NCBI RefSeq assembly: GCF_918797505.1 | Contig: NC_092797.1 | Location: forward strand, 27,603,372 to 27,667,371 | Direction of reading: 5' to 3' | Length of the DNA: 64,000 nucleotides | From: Bemisia tabaci | Lineage: Eukaryota; Arthropoda; Insecta; Hemiptera; Aleyrodidae | Part shown: positions 36,156-49,114 of the stretch, one piece after another | Numbering within the stretch: position 1 is the first letter of the stretch | Layout of the letters: every line of letters starts with the position of its first letter | Translations under genes and position numbers: made by a program | The notes under the pieces: model-generated | The model's database searches: none | Told to the model about the DNA's origin: nothing | What the model saw: the letters and a program-made list of their open reading frames with translations, nothing else

Positions 36156-36313
36156 CAGTGGCATGGCGTGCTTTGCGATATATCGATTGATCTACCATTC
36201 AAACCTATGGGAAAGGATCGATTAGCAAGGTGTTTGCAACGAACACCTCAATAATCGATTCTTTAGCATAGTTTCAAATGGAATTCCAGCGATAGTCGAT
36301 TATCACGCCACTG
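36156..36313. mobile_element. hAT-type MITE family B, copy 3
   Basis: Starts CAGTGGCATGGCGTGC, ends TATCACGCCACTG. Perfect 8-bp target duplication GACGTGAC at 36148-36155 and 36314-36321. Confidence 0.92.
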
Positions 36314-36365
36314 GACGTGACGCGATGGGCGACGTGACGACGGCGGTAACCACCGCTGGTGCCGA

Positions 36366-36778
36366 ATGGCGTGGCGTGCTTTGCGATATCGACGGTGAAA
36401 CTACCAAACCACGTATCTCGTTTGCGGTGTTTAAAAATCTACGCTCGCATTTTATTTTTTTGAGGTAGACCAAATCAATATCATTCCTTGAAATTTTCAC
36501 AGAATTTTCTCCGCACGAAGAGGAAAAATCACAGAAATTTTCAAGACTGGACGTTAAGTAGTTTTTCATTTAAAAAATAAAGTATGACAGGAAGTCTGCG
36601 ACGTCGCAAACCGAGATACGTGGTTTGGTAGTTTCACCGTCGATATATCGATTAATCTACCACTTAAACATATGGGAAAGGATCGGTTAACAAGATGTTT
36701 GCAACGAGCACCTTAACAATCGATCCTTTACCATAGTTTCAAATGGGATAACAGCGATAGTCGATCATCACGCCACTG
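36366..36778. mobile_element. MITE family B, copy 4, interrupted
   Basis: Begins GAATGGCGTGGCGTGC without the terminal CAGTG and ends CACGCCACTG at 36778. It is split at 36390-36642 by another element. Confidence 0.85.
36390..36642. mobile_element. foldback MITE nested in MITE B
   Basis: 253 bp with perfect terminal repeats of at least 31 bases starting CGACGGTGAAACTACCAAAC. Compared with intact B copies, ATAT is duplicated at the insertion site (36386-36389 and 36643-36646). Confidence 0.9.
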
Positions 36779-39700
36779 GACGTGACGCGACGCGACGCGC
36801 GACGTGACGACGACGGCGACCACCGCTGGTGCCGAGTGGCTTTGACGAGTTTTATGGTCGAAAGATGAGCTGGGGGTCCATGGTCACCGATAACAGGTCT
36901 CTGGGTCGCGCTCCTGATCGTGGCGTAACCGCAGTTGCCGTAACCTCGTAAATACACCGCGGAAACTTGATTTTGCACGGCTATGCGTGTGAGATCTGGC
37001 AACCTGGTAGCGAGCTGCGTTGCCTTGCTCTCGGGATCGTCCTGTTCTGTCGTGCTTAGGAAGTGAGCGGTATGTCCGTAATTACTGCGAGAGTGTAAGT
37101 TTTTAAATTTTCACCTGAGGTTGATCTGCAGTACTTTCGAGGAAACTTCGATAGTCGATCGATCGATTGCTAATTTCTGAATTTTTAACACTTTTTTTCT
37201 TCCCAACAATTATTGAAAGGCGCATCATGCTTAAACACGTCAGTAAGATTTGAAGGTACGTCCCAAGTGATTATCGCAATTCGTGAGCGATTTGTGATAT
37301 TCTTTTGGGTGGAGTTATTTCAAAGAGTTTTCTGGCAAAATCTTGGTGCACAAATACGTAACATGCTAAAATGTGACGTGATTTTCTGGAATTCTTGGGA
37401 TAATATCCGAAAGTGCAGAAATTATTTGTTGGTAGATCGAATATAAAATCTATAGATGGCTGTAGGTTCCACATCTGGAATATAAGCCAGTAAACCAACA
37501 GAAGAAGAAGAAGATTATAAAATCTTTATAGAAAAACCTGTAGAATCAGCTGAGGTATCACCAAGAAAAAGAAACGTTCAAACAAAAAGCGTATGAGGCT
37601 TCCTGTGAAAATCCTACTTTTTGCGTCTGCGTTTTCTTCCATTGGTCTAGTAAGTAGCTCTATCCAGTAGCTACATCATTAGATACTCGTACTTGTTTGA
37701 TGGTACCGTAATGTCAACAAAACCTTAACCTCGTGTATTTACGGGTGTTTGATAACGTCGAAAGCGGTACTTTTCCCGTTTTATGACTCATACTTACTAT
37801 GATTTATGATCCATCAATGAAAAATTCACAGTGAGTTAGCTCCATTAAGCACTACACAAAATATTGGAGTTGGATCCTAGGTTTTATTTTGATGAAACTG
37901 GACTAGCCGCCCCCTGGAGATTGCATTTGGGGGCGAGCGCAACCAGATAGGAAGTTACTGATAAAAGATTATGAATAAAATAAAATTTTCGTTGTAATAA
38001 AGTCAGCTTAATGAAATGTGGGACTACCTTAAAAATACCTTGAAAATACTCAATATCTCACGGTTTCAGCGGCGCCTGAAATGGGTAGTCGTCCTAACCA
38101 ACGAAAGCTGGGTTTCGATCCGTAGAAATCAGGAGTTCAATTTTTTTTCAAAAAAGTATTAAGGTATTTCGCACGAAAAAATAAGAATCTCGTCGATCGT
38201 GGAATATTAGCTAAAATATTCGAGCTTGTTCCCTTGAAAATCGCGATGTCTCGTGACGTAGTTCTGACGTATGACATGTAATAGTTTGTCCCCTGTATTT
38301 CTCTCTTTTGTACTCTTCTCCATTCTGCTCTGCCCACTTCGAATGACTAATTACGAGTTCTTTTCAATTTTTTTTTGTTCAACTCTACGCAACAGGCGGG
38401 AAGTAAATTTCTAACGCACGTTAATCAAGTATTCTGAGCAAGAGACCTTCTGCGTTCTCAAGTTTTGCATTGCACAGCTTGATGAGTCTTTCCCAACCAT
38501 TGTTACCAGAATGTGCCGAAAATGTAGCACATGCCCACATTTAACTAGATGTAAAATATCCAAGTTTTTCCACACGACATGTCAACCTTGTTATCGACGT
38601 TCTCGTGTGCCGCTTAAAAGTTTAGTGACTAACCGGGGGACGGAAATTCTTTGATCTAAATAGAACAAATTCTGAAGATATGAGTAAATTAAGATAGAAG
38701 AGTGGGCTTGTAAGAATTAAGATGATTTGCATTTGGTTTGGATAATTTTGATTGAGTCTTAACGCATTTTCAAAGGTTGCTTGGATGAAAAAGACGAAAG
38801 AAGTAAAAATTCTAAATATTTAGCCAAAGTTTCAAGCTTTTAAATATTTACGGGTAGAACCGTCCGACCATGCAAAAATACGTATATATTTATGTGAAAC
38901 AATTCATCCTCCATAAAGAAGTTCCGATGAGTGACGAATTGTATTTCATATTTCTTTTTTACTTTAATCTAGGTATTGTTGGTGAATGATTACTTGATGT
39001 TGTTAAACCAAAAATTTAAAGATTTTTTCAATGATACCGATATGCCTGTCCCCCTTTTTTCCTAGGGTTGTGGAAATATTACAAATACATCGGCCATACT
39101 TACTATTTACCAAGTATGAAGACAGAATTTGCGTTAATCTCGCCAGAGGAAACTCTCTCAAGAGCCCACTGCCCCCTTTATCCCGATCCCTCTTTGTTCG
39201 ATTTTCCTCTTAGAGTAAAATGCAACACATTTATTTGAGTAATAAAATGTGCATAATGCCGTATAAAATACCATTAAAAACCAGTGCTCATATTTTAGTC
39301 GAAGGGTGCATTTCACTCTTATTTTCCCTCTTGTCTTCCTTCGAAAGAGGAGACTCCATCGCTGTGTTTTCTCTCGTCTTTTGAAGGTCGGTCATGGGTA
39401 CGTATTCTTGTCGCAGCTATTTTCACAGAAATGCCACGAATTGGTGAAAATTTTAATCCAACTCTTTTTTTTACTCCGTCTGGTATGTGGACAGAATGCC
39501 AATGCTTCTGCTACATCGTACATCTCAATATTCAAATGCACCGGATTCCGTTGGAAGCTAATGGGGAATCGTTCCAGTTTTTATACCGTTTGGCCTTATC
39601 AATTGACGTCACCTGATCTGAATGCTAAGTACTTGAGATTAAATATAACATATGGGTACGATCAAGTGGGATTTTTTCATAATGATCAGGCCATTGGGCA

Positions 39701-39917
39701 ATCGTTCTAACTTTTTCGTCCACTAATGAACGGACGATAAGTATCAAAACTTTTAATCCTCCCGCCGCGGCCTTGCAGTCAGCGTTCTTTCTCGTTATGG
39801 GACACGAACTGAAAGTAAGATACTCCAGTATTGAGTAGGTACTCCATTAGTTAGGATATGAGAGCGTACTTTCCTATCCAATAATTTTAATTTGCTCATT
39901 TTTTCCCGAATCGTGAA

Positions 39918-39940
39918 AAAAAAAAAAAAAAAAAAAAAAA
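39918..39940. repeat. A homopolymer run
   Basis: About 23 consecutive A. The position is approximate and the length is sensitive to sequencing error. Confidence 0.8.
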
Positions 39941-41057
39941 TTCTAAATTGTTTTCACTCGTTAAGTTAACTCCCTCTAACAAGTCCAAAAAATTTTACGC
40001 TTTTATTCAGAAAGACGTATTATTTTCAAGACAGTAACGAGATAATTGTTCATTTTACATTTTATATTATTTTGATCATTGGTCCAGGTAGAAGAAATTG
40101 TCGGCTGATTTTGCCATTGCGGTGTGACTGACCAGATAAGGATGAGCGGGTGTGACGTATTTCCTTTTTCAAAAGATCCGATTTTAAAATTTTCAAGGGA
40201 ACTTTACCATTTTGTTTTAAATATTGTGTCGCTGAATGTCGCAAAATTGTTTTTGTACTTGGCACAATCTCAGAAACCACGACTGGCATGAACGAAGGCC
40301 TTAGTATTATATTATTTTTAAAACATTTGTTTTTGGAGAATCCTAAAACTGAACTGAATTCGAGGCATCACGGAGAAAATCCTCTGCATTCATTTCATTC
40401 ATGTTTATTTACTTGTAACGAGTCGCATCCTTTCAGTGCACCTAGAGATGACCCCAGGGGTACAAAATCTTCCAAGCTTCCACATTTCCAGACGCCCACC
40501 GACTTACCACATTTTTCTAATCGGCTTTTCAAAAATTTTCCCTCAAACTTCAAAACTGAGGGATTTTTTTCTGGTTCCCTTTTGATTCTCGTCTTTCGAC
40601 CCCATAAAATTGTCCCCTCTACCACATTTTTAAGAGCCTTCCCACATCTTCAAGTCAAGCGCATCTTCGAGCATTTTCTGCACGCCGGGGTGACCCACTC
40701 CTGCCACTGCCTGCTTGTTTTCTATAATCTCTTTAAGATAGCAGCCATGTATTATCCGAGCTTGCTTCAGTCTGCGACTTGATGGAGAAATCCTTTTTCA
40801 GAAAATAGCATTCGATCGCTCCTCTCTTCTCCCTATTAGTATTAGTGCCGTGTGCGGTAGAATTGCCACTGTATAGTCTGGCCAGTCAAACTCGAAGTCT
40901 CGACTGGTTTCTATCAAGCTGGGCTGTTTTGGCACTGATCATAGCCAAGTCTCAGAGCTTCTCTCCACCTGAATCTGACACTCGTCCGTGTGAGAATAGA
41001 CGAAGTTAAACTGCACCGCGTGCTTAGCTGTTTATCCAATAGTAAGTTCACAAATGA

Positions 41058-41337
41058 CCTGGTTACACGATCAAATTCCCGTCAAATTCTGATCAAAATG
41101 ATGACCAAGATGGCGGTCGAGAGTTATCTAGATTGATGAGTAAAATTAATTAAAACAGCGTGTTGATTGAAATAAGCATGAAATAAGTACGGTTGTGTGG
41201 AAATCAGATGAAAGATGAGCCCCACAGCTTCATCATCTACAATCAAATTTTTGCAGACCGCAGAAATTTGATGGTAGATGGTGCGCACCAGTCACCATTT
41301 GATAGGAATTTGACGGGAATTTGATCGTGTAACCAGG
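41058..41337. mobile_element. 280-bp MITE with perfect 32-bp terminal repeats
   Basis: CCTGGTTACACGATCAAATT at the left and its exact complement at the right, identical over 32 bases. Perfect arms suggest recent insertion. No clear target duplication was seen. Confidence 0.88.
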
Positions 41338-42086
41338 CCATAATGTCACTCGACAAACTTTAAATTACACATGAAGAGATTTGGGATCTAGAGTTGATAT
41401 CCGGTAATGAATAGTGTTTTAATTAATATTTTCCAGTGAAAACTTTCTAAAGTAGGTATGACTCCTTTCCCTTGTTCAGTGGGATGAAGTAATTTTCAAT
41501 GTTCAAGTTCGTAATTTTTCTCTTGGAACCCAAATTGGATTCAGATTGGATTGAGTGTCTTCATGATTTACCGTGGGCTGTCTGCTTCGTCGAGAGTGCA
41601 ATTTGATGAAATTAGCAAAGAGCACGGCTGGATCTCGTAGTCGAGAGACTACAGGTGGAAGAGATGCGAGCGATTGCGGATTACGGCTTCGGCCGCCTAC
41701 CACTTGAGGCCGGCCTTTTGGCCACCGTCCAGTTCCTCGAAATAACTTGTCGTGTGACCATTGTTGCCGCCTCTAACTGCTTCTTACAATATTCATCGTA
41801 GACATTCGCCTTTTCACTCCCCGAGTTTTCCGCTCGAACGATTTTCCGTCCAACTTTCACCAGACTTCCCGAACCAGGAAGACAAAAATAAAAAAGCTCA
41901 AATTTTTCATAAGAAACTTCTTGATGATATGATGGACTCTATCATGTTTGAGAAAAGAAAAGTGTGATCGGAGAAAATGTGAACGACTTCAATAATTGGT
42001 GCAATACTATGCCGATGCTAGTGCGGTGTATGGTTGGTACTCGGGACTAGTTCAATCACTGTGGCACCTATTAATTATGTGCAACT

Positions 42087-42245
42087 CAGTAGCGTGGCGT
42101 GCTTTGCGATGTATCGATTGATCTACCATTAAAACCCACGGAAAAGAATCGATAAACAGGGTGTTCGCAACAGGAACCTTAATAATCGATTCTTTACCAC
42201 AGGTTTAAAGTGGTAGACATCGATAATCGATCATTCGCGTTTCGC
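42087..42245. mobile_element. MITE family B, copy 5
   Basis: Starts CAGTAGCGTGGCGTGC with the family core (ATCGATTGATCTACCATT) and two ATCGATAA-type motifs; the right end is altered and no target duplication is visible. Confidence 0.75.
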
Positions 42246-43765
42246 CACTACACAGTACAACCACTGGATCCAAATCTCTTTAATTTCAGGATAAAATGTG
42301 GAAGTTGAATTTTCGGTGCTTTGCACGCACTTTTTTTTACCAACTTGGAAAGAGACTTTCCTTCCAGGCATTTCACCCCCATTACGAAATCTTTTGCCGC
42401 TAATTTTAGTTGGTAGTGTTGCGTGAAGTACTTGCAGGAGGGTGAAGACGTAAGGCTTGCACAATTACAGGTTCAAGGACGAGGATGCCTTGCGTGGGGG
42501 GGGGGGGGGAGGGGATGTGATTTGTGTCTAGATCCTTAAATGCATTTTTGCGCAGAAAATAATGTCGAGAAAGAACCATATGATTGAAAGGATGGTGAGG
42601 AGTAAAATTTAAAAAATGAATTGACTCTGACCATCTCTGATAAGAAAACTGGAACACAAATGACTCCAGATCTGAGTGTGGAAGTCAAAAGAAATGACCT
42701 CAGTTTGAATTAGCTTTTGACCTAGTTCCAATGTTGAAGATCGTCCGAGTAAATCTTTGTTACCGTATACGCATGAGTCACTAATTGCTTCCTTTCCTTT
42801 TTTTGCTCTCTAAACTTTTAAAATTTCGACTTGCGATCCAAATTGTGTGTAATTTTTCAAATAATCTGTAGTAATCATGTTTAAATTTTTACCTACTAAT
42901 GACGACAATGCTTGCGGTATGAGGTACCGCTGAATAAATGAAACACTTTTTTCAAAATTGTCGATATCATAATTTGTCAGCAAAAGAAAAATCGCGTAAA
43001 AACCTGTCTGGAAAAGTTAGTAAATCAAAATCAGGTCAAGTATATCCAACAATGTGGCATACGCTGATGCAGACGTAGTAACGATTCGCAGATGAGAACA
43101 TCAGTCTGACGCATGTGGAAATCTATTGAAAGCGCCCGATGCATAAAGGGGACGGAATTGCCAGAAAAACGTTGGGAAAAAGTTGGATTTCACGCTAGAC
43201 AGGGCATAAAAAATCGACTGGGTGCGCGGCACATCGTGTTTCTCCTTTTCGCAACAACGCAGAAACCGATGAACTTGACGTCAAACAGTCTGTTAAAGCG
43301 TTGTTAGTATTTCTAATTGCTTTATGCGATTATTTTCGTTGTAAATTTTGGTACAGTTGGTTTTTAGTGTAGTGTAGGGTGGAATGCCTGTCCTATTGGA
43401 GTCGAAATTCCCCCAGTTTATCTTTAAATTGATCCTATATGACATACTTTACATCATGACACAATGTTATTGGTGGCCCACATTTCGTCTCCGATGTTGA
43501 GGGAAGCTCCCATTTGCAGCTTTTTTGCCCTGTGTTTTTTTCGGAACGCTCATGATGCACGATTTTTAATGCTAGAACCACGGATTGATTTGAAAAGTTG
43601 CCGTGGTTTTTTTCTTTTCGGAATACTCCCGATGAAGCCTCGCAAAACTTAAACAACGTTTTGTTACTAGAGCCACGCAACCAATTTAAAGTTGAAGCCA
43701 TGATGAGCCAAAGTGACGTCGACTGCTTGTTCATCGCATTTGCAACTTCACCCTTTTCCCCATAC

Positions 43766-43769
<4 letters not shown>

Positions 43770-43804
<35 letters not shown>
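43770..43804. repeat. T homopolymer run
   Basis: About 35 consecutive T. Exact length is uncertain. Confidence 0.8.
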
Positions 43805-43805
<1 letters not shown>

Positions 43806-44224
43806 GTGGGGTACGATATTGAATCGCAATGACATGCCAAATGTTTCTCTCAGTTCTCTAAGTTTCTGCTGGTTTTCAGTTCCCTAACAGACCTTCATCC
43901 TACGTACAGGGGAAGGAAAGAGGCTATGAGTAGCACACACTATTTCTCACCCCATATTCACTCAAAACGGATGTCTGAATTTGTTTACAAACAATTTGAT
44001 ACAATCTTGTACGTTTTTTGTGCTCGTGTTATACGATCGGAGTCTTTTTAACGTCCGATCCCGAACTATCCCTCTATTTATTTGGTGTGGTTATTATTTG
44101 ATTTATTTTTACTAGGTGTTGATAATTAACTACATTCATGCGTGCCTTGTACACTTCGTCAGTTTTGAAGTTTTTTTTGGCATTTTTGAACTTTTTGGTC
44201 GGAAAGAGACATCGCTTGGCGTCC

Positions 44225-44461
44225 CACAGTTGGTCGAGTCAATCAGAGAGGTCGGACTTAAAATTTTTAACTACTAAAACTGCAAATTTTGATGTTAATT
44301 CGTCACATTTTGAATTTCGATGGGTGCATCTGTAAAAACATTTCACGAGAAAACCAATGGAACCACTTTTAAAAAGTGTTTTACGGACGGAGTTTTTACG
44401 GATTGAGCTTTTAAAGTTTCCAAATTTTGTCCGACCTTCCCCTTTGACTCGATCCCTTGTG
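44225..44461 (-). mobile_element. MITE family E, copy 3
   Basis: Starts CACAGTTGGTCGAGTCAATC, ends TTTGACTCGATCCCTTGTG; same orientation as copy 1. Confidence 0.75.
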
Positions 44462-44865
44462 TGCCCCCGAATGAAAATCTAAAATTAAACGGCTAGACAA
44501 ATGCATATGTATGTACTTACCTGATCCGCACGGTGGACTATCGTATTTCCATACGATAAGTAGGAAGAGCCTAGAGTGGACCTAGAATAGTAATGACGTG
44601 ATTTCTAGTCAGGTTATGTAGATGAGCGGGCAAATTGGAGGACAGGTCAAGATTGGAGAGGCCTCGATGTCCTTCCATCGCAGTATCATCGCTTTTTTCG
44701 CATGTTGGAGCTCTAAGTCGAGATGTCTCGTCAACGGGCTTTGGTTCAGTTTAAAATGCAGTTATTATTTTCGTTATTTTAGGTATCTATTCTATCGCTC
44801 ACACTAATTGTAAGCCTACACTTTTCCAGATAAAAATTTTCGGACCAACGACGATTCCCGTTAAG

Positions 44866-45030
44866 CAGTGGCAATTTTTTGTTCCAGCAAATTTTGGCCG
44901 TTTTCTCTTCATTTAACTCCATTAAAAAATATCGATTTAAGTTGAGGCAAGCTGCTCCCCAGGAATCGATTATATTACATACATTTAAATGGAGTAAAAA
45001 CAGTGTTGCCAACTTGAAAAATTGTCACTG
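44866..45030. mobile_element. MITE family C, copy 2 (variant)
   Basis: Starts CAGTGGCAATTTTTTG and ends AAAAATTGTCACTG; flanks CCGTTAAG and TCGTTGAG match at 6 of 8. The core has CATTTAA and ATCGATT motifs as in C, but the ends are closer to hAT-type CAGTG. Confidence 0.65.
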
Positions 45031-45433
45031 TCGTTGAGTCAACCGGAAATCTCTTTAAAGTGGCAGGACGTCACTACTGTATCTTGGTAAAATTGGACTA
45101 TACTTTTCGGCATAAGCAACCACTGTTTCTGGCTTATCCCTAAATGCGCCTATCTACATCAGGAAACTCGAGGCACTCTATGTTTCTTCCACACTAAATC
45201 AAAAATAAAAGGTTTTTAATCGCAAGATGAAGTCCTAAAATGGGAGAGCACTACTGCTGAATTCAGGAACTCGTTACTTCCGAGATCGACCATTTCTGTA
45301 CCAATTTATAGATACCAGGCAATTTTGTAAGTAAACTCCAGAAGGGATGCCACCCATTATTTTAGCATAAAAAATTGCTCATCCACGTTATTGCCGGCCT
45401 GTTAAGATGCACCAATCTCTGTGCTCTCCTCTG

Positions 45434-46464
45434 CACTGAAAAAAATGAGTTAGCGTCAGATGACCTAAAAATGGTTTCTATACACTAACTCAAATTGTGT
45501 GATTTGGACACACATGATTTTTGGTTTCTGTACACTAACCACTATTAGTGCTGGAAACTAATTCCGCTACTCTAATTCGCATTCGGTAGGGTTGGGTCAA
45601 CCTAACCTCAAAACTGAGAGAGGAGAAAACGGCTTAGCGAATGATAACTGGACAATACTTTCAGGAAAAGAAGATTTCTTAAAAGATGAGAGGTAAAAAT
45701 CAACTGACCGGTTCCAAATGAACGACAGAGGAAAGGAATATCCCATAGGTATGTGCAAGTAGACAGAATTATCCTTTAGAGAGACACACACTCACACATG
45801 AAACGGTAGCGAATGTTCACACTGAATAAACATATCTCGTCCGAACACTTGAGATATTCTTTTGAAATTACGGGAGAACACGAACTATAGAAGTAAGCAG
45901 TAAGTTCACAGATTTTCGTAAAATATAAACTGAACGCGGAACGCTTTAATCGCAATTTAATACAGAAGATTGACGACTCCAACGAATATCATGCTTGTTT
46001 TACGTTTTGAATCGAACAGACGATTTCTAACCTTAACAGGTTTATTTATGTTGCTTTCGAACGTTTTCAAGAAAGAGAGGACACTATAAATCATACCGGG
46101 AGTATTTACATTGTCAAACGAGCCCAAAATTTCACATTTTAATTGATTTTCACGAGCTGACGCGATTGAGGCTGTTGTACCGACGCCACTTTTTCGAAAC
46201 TAAATAAATGTAACGGACAATGTGGCAGTTAGTGTTGAGGGCGAATTAGTTTGACCCGAAGGTGAATTTGTCTTACCACAGCGCTAATTTTACAGCTAGT
46301 GCTGTTTTCCAATTCTGGTTCGCGCTCTAGTAAAGTCAAGTCAGCGTATGAAGCGAATTGATTGGTGCTTCAGTACAATAAATTAGTTCTGAAGCCTAAT
46401 TTTGATTCTACTTGGCGAGAACTTACCAAATTAGTTCTCAACGCTAACTACTTTTTTTTCAGTG
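45434..46464. mobile_element. 1-kb non-autonomous DNA element
   Basis: Terminal repeats CACTGAAAAAAATGAGTTAG and CTAACTACTTTTTTTTCAGTG lie about 1.03 kb apart. The left part repeats ACACTAAC motifs. No transposase frame inside. No target duplication was identified, so the two ends belonging to one element is likely but not proven. Confidence 0.6.
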
Positions 46465-46565
46465 TGAAGTTCTTTTTTGTTATGTTTGTATCGATCATTT
46501 CCGTGAACGAGCCTTTACCGCGTTGATTGTATCCATGTCATGTCAAAGTTCTGGTTCTGTGTCGG

Positions 46566-46583
46566 GGGGGGGGGGGGGGGGGG
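46566..46583. repeat. G homopolymer run
   Basis: About 18 G within a locally GC-rich 250-bp patch; open frames through it are composition artefacts. Confidence 0.8.
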
Positions 46584-48010
46584 CGTCGGTAACCCCGCTG
46601 GGCCGCAGGGCGACTGCTTTCACTTGGCGTCGCGACGCCTCGCGTGGACCGGGCGGCTGCCCACAGCTCATGATATCCATGCCCAGTCATGCTGGTGACG
46701 AATTGATAGTCGCACAGTCGGCGACAACCCCGATGCATGGTCCCAGTTTGACATTCGAGGCACATGTCGGAAAGCGTCGCCCCTCCGATGGAAGGACGTA
46801 ACTCAATTTCAATGTAAGCCCCGTTTTACGTTTAAATCCATGCTTTCTAGGGCTCAGACGGAAATCTGTGTAAGCCCTTACGTCAGAAAAGCGACGAAAT
46901 GTGTCTTCTGGGGAACGTTTCGATCCATCAAAAAAAATTTCGGAAAGGACCTAGAACTCGGTTAAAAGCTTCAGGCTAATGTTATCTTTTTTTGTATGTT
47001 GCGAAGAACTGTGGTGTCTATATTTATGCACTGCTCTAGGATAAAAATATGTTTATAATGATCAAATCAGTGGTGTTCCACTTGAACTTAGTTTAACAGA
47101 GATGCATCAAGTCGTACTTTCAAAAAAAAAATAAAAATATTAGGTGGGAGTACTTTTGAATTCAACTAGTCGTACATTTTCTGCTGGAGTCTCACCAAGG
47201 AATAGATCTTCAAAACTCTTCTTTGGTTGAAACTCAATGCGACACGCGTCTCGGTGCGTTTCTGATAAACTCGGTCCGTATGAAACCGTGATGTATTAAT
47301 GGCAACCAAATAGGGTGATGTTTTTCATGAGTAAGGGATGATTATAGCACTGTTACAGTAAAATTACCACTAAATGATGGGGAAAATATCGTTATTTTAA
47401 GTATGGCTACTAGTAATTATTATTCCTTTGGAATGTAACAAAGATATTTTTAATCATGGTCTTTGTTCAGTGTACCTCGATTGCGAGTAATTTACCACCA
47501 AAAATTAACAATGCCCCGTATGAATCCCGTTTTTTTTTTTTCAACGAAACCATGAATTTCCCGGAGGTGGCTTTTGTGCGGCGGGCGGCGGGGCGTGCAT
47601 GAGCGTGGCGGTGAGCATGGATTGCAGGCAACGTGGCCACCTAACTGCACCCGTGTTTTATTTGAAATGGGCTTAATGAACTATTTCACGTCTTTTTACT
47701 AATTACCCTCAGCGACCTTGCCTCCGACCGACTGGAGCTGGGCTGCCAGTCCCCACGGCCACCTCCAAGTGTCATCATCGCACCGCTCTATATTACCTCT
47801 TTGCGTCATCATCCGCGCTGAAATTTCACTCTCGCACCCGCGTTGCGTTGCGTCGACTCAACACGCATCCGTGTGACTCCACTTCCAGGTCTGCCGTCCT
47901 ACCGGAACGAGCAGTATGTCCAAAAATGAAGTTCTCAGGAAATGGATCTAGCACTCATAAAACGGAAAATTTTATCCAATAAGTCTTTCGTTTTTTCGAA
48001 CAATTTTCAG

Positions 48011-48243
48011 CAGTGCTCCCATTCCATGTCCGTCAAATGTTCCGGGATTCGGAACTTTTTTGTTTCAATACCTCTCACTAAATGACCGTTGAAAGTTCCG
48101 GGATTCTTTTTGGAGTTTTTCAAAAGGTCCAGAAAATGCAAATGATCCGGAACATTTCGGGCATTTCAAAAGTTCTGGGGGAAATTCAGGAAAATCTCAA
48201 AAGTTCCGAAATTCGGATCTAGTTCCGGGAAATGGGAGCACTG
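48011..48243. mobile_element. hAT-type element with internal AAGTTCCGGGATT repeats
   Basis: Terminal repeats CAGTGCTCCCATTCC and GGAAATGGGAGCACTG, flanked by a perfect 8-bp duplication ATTTTCAG (48003-48010 and 48244-48251). The interior repeats short units of the type AAAGTTCCGGGATTC in varied forms. Confidence 0.9.
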
Positions 48244-48282
48244 ATTTTCAGTCATCGTCCGAAAGACTATTAGAGGATGGCA

Positions 48283-48480
48283 AGTTCTCGAAAAGTCAGG
48301 GAATTCCGTTCAGCACTGATAAATCAGAGAATTTCGTTGAGGAACATTGAAATCAGGGAATTTCGTTAATGATTATTGAATAATCAAGAAATTTAGTTGA
48401 GGAACATTGAGAAATCAAAAAAAAATTGTTAAAGAGCATTGAAAAATTAGGGAATTTCGTTTAGGAACATTTAAATTTTT
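48283..48480 (+). repeat. short tandem array, AATCAGGGAATTTCGTT units
   Basis: About five diverged units of 36-38 bp with the pattern AGGGAATTTCGTTGAGGAAC-ATTGA. No terminal repeats were identified. Confidence 0.7.
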
Positions 48481-49094
48481 CCTCCAGCCGACACTGAAAA
48501 GAAAGGTTGGAGTATCGGCTCATTGTCAGCTAACCCAAATTGTGTGTTGCTAAGCAAGATCGCCGTAAGTCCATCAAGATTTTTCCTCGTTTTTTTTTTT
48601 TGGAACTTACCACTATATAACATGAAGACAGTTTGACCCATTCACCTCGAATTTTGAAGTTAAGTTTTTGATAGTACTTGCGGAAAAATTCTGTAGAAAC
48701 ATTGTCTCCAGGTACACAAGTTTTTCTGCTATGATACGTTGTTTCCAAAAAATGTAAAATGGCGTTTTTGCGTTGCGCGGCAGAATTGCTGCCGTGTGCA
48801 TGCGTTCATCAAAAACTGCGCACAACTTACTCCTAGAGATGTAATTCACTGATGAAAGTCTAGCATGCGGTGCCAAAAGAGAACATATGTACAGTCGGGC
48901 CAATTTTTTATCGCTTCGATGATCCGAAGCCTCAAAAATCTCCCTTTGTTCCTCTACCACATCGTTTTCGTCGACCTTCACATTTACCGACTTCAACGCA
49001 GTTCAGCATCCAACATCAGTCAAAGACCTCACCTGGAAACCAAATTTTTGAAAGATTACACAGTGTTATGGATGTTAATTCTAATTTACGGACA

Positions 49095-49114
49095 CCCCCC
49101 CCCCCCCCCCCCCA
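49095..49114. repeat. C homopolymer run
   Basis: About 18 consecutive C. Exact length uncertain. Confidence 0.8.

Larger units (their letters stand above)
36156..36836 (+). repeat. tandem duplication of MITE B plus flank
   Basis: The unit MITE B followed by GACGTGACGCGA...CACCGCTGGTGCCGA appears twice, 36156-36365 and 36366-36836. The second unit lacks the first bases of the MITE and carries a 253-bp insert. The shared flank shows duplication of a whole segment, not two transpositions. Confidence 0.8.

Noticed and set aside
38070..38130. tRNA-like stretch with a GGTTTCGATCC B-box-like motif
   Set aside because: A six-pair acceptor-like stem can be drawn, but the T stem does not pair and no proper A box or anticodon arm is present.
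40288..40782. 164-codon plus-strand open frame, the longest in the presumed FOXO intron
   Set aside because: Low-complexity Phe/Leu/Ser composition, no recognisable motif, no promoter or splice context; consistent with chance.
46523..46801. GC-rich open frames on both strands around a G run
   Set aside because: Opened by base composition and the homopolymer; Gly- and Arg-rich with no domain.
48283..48480. Regularly spaced short repeats, considered as a CRISPR array
   Set aside because: Units are diverged and AT-rich, spacers are not unique, and the DNA is from an animal nuclear genome.
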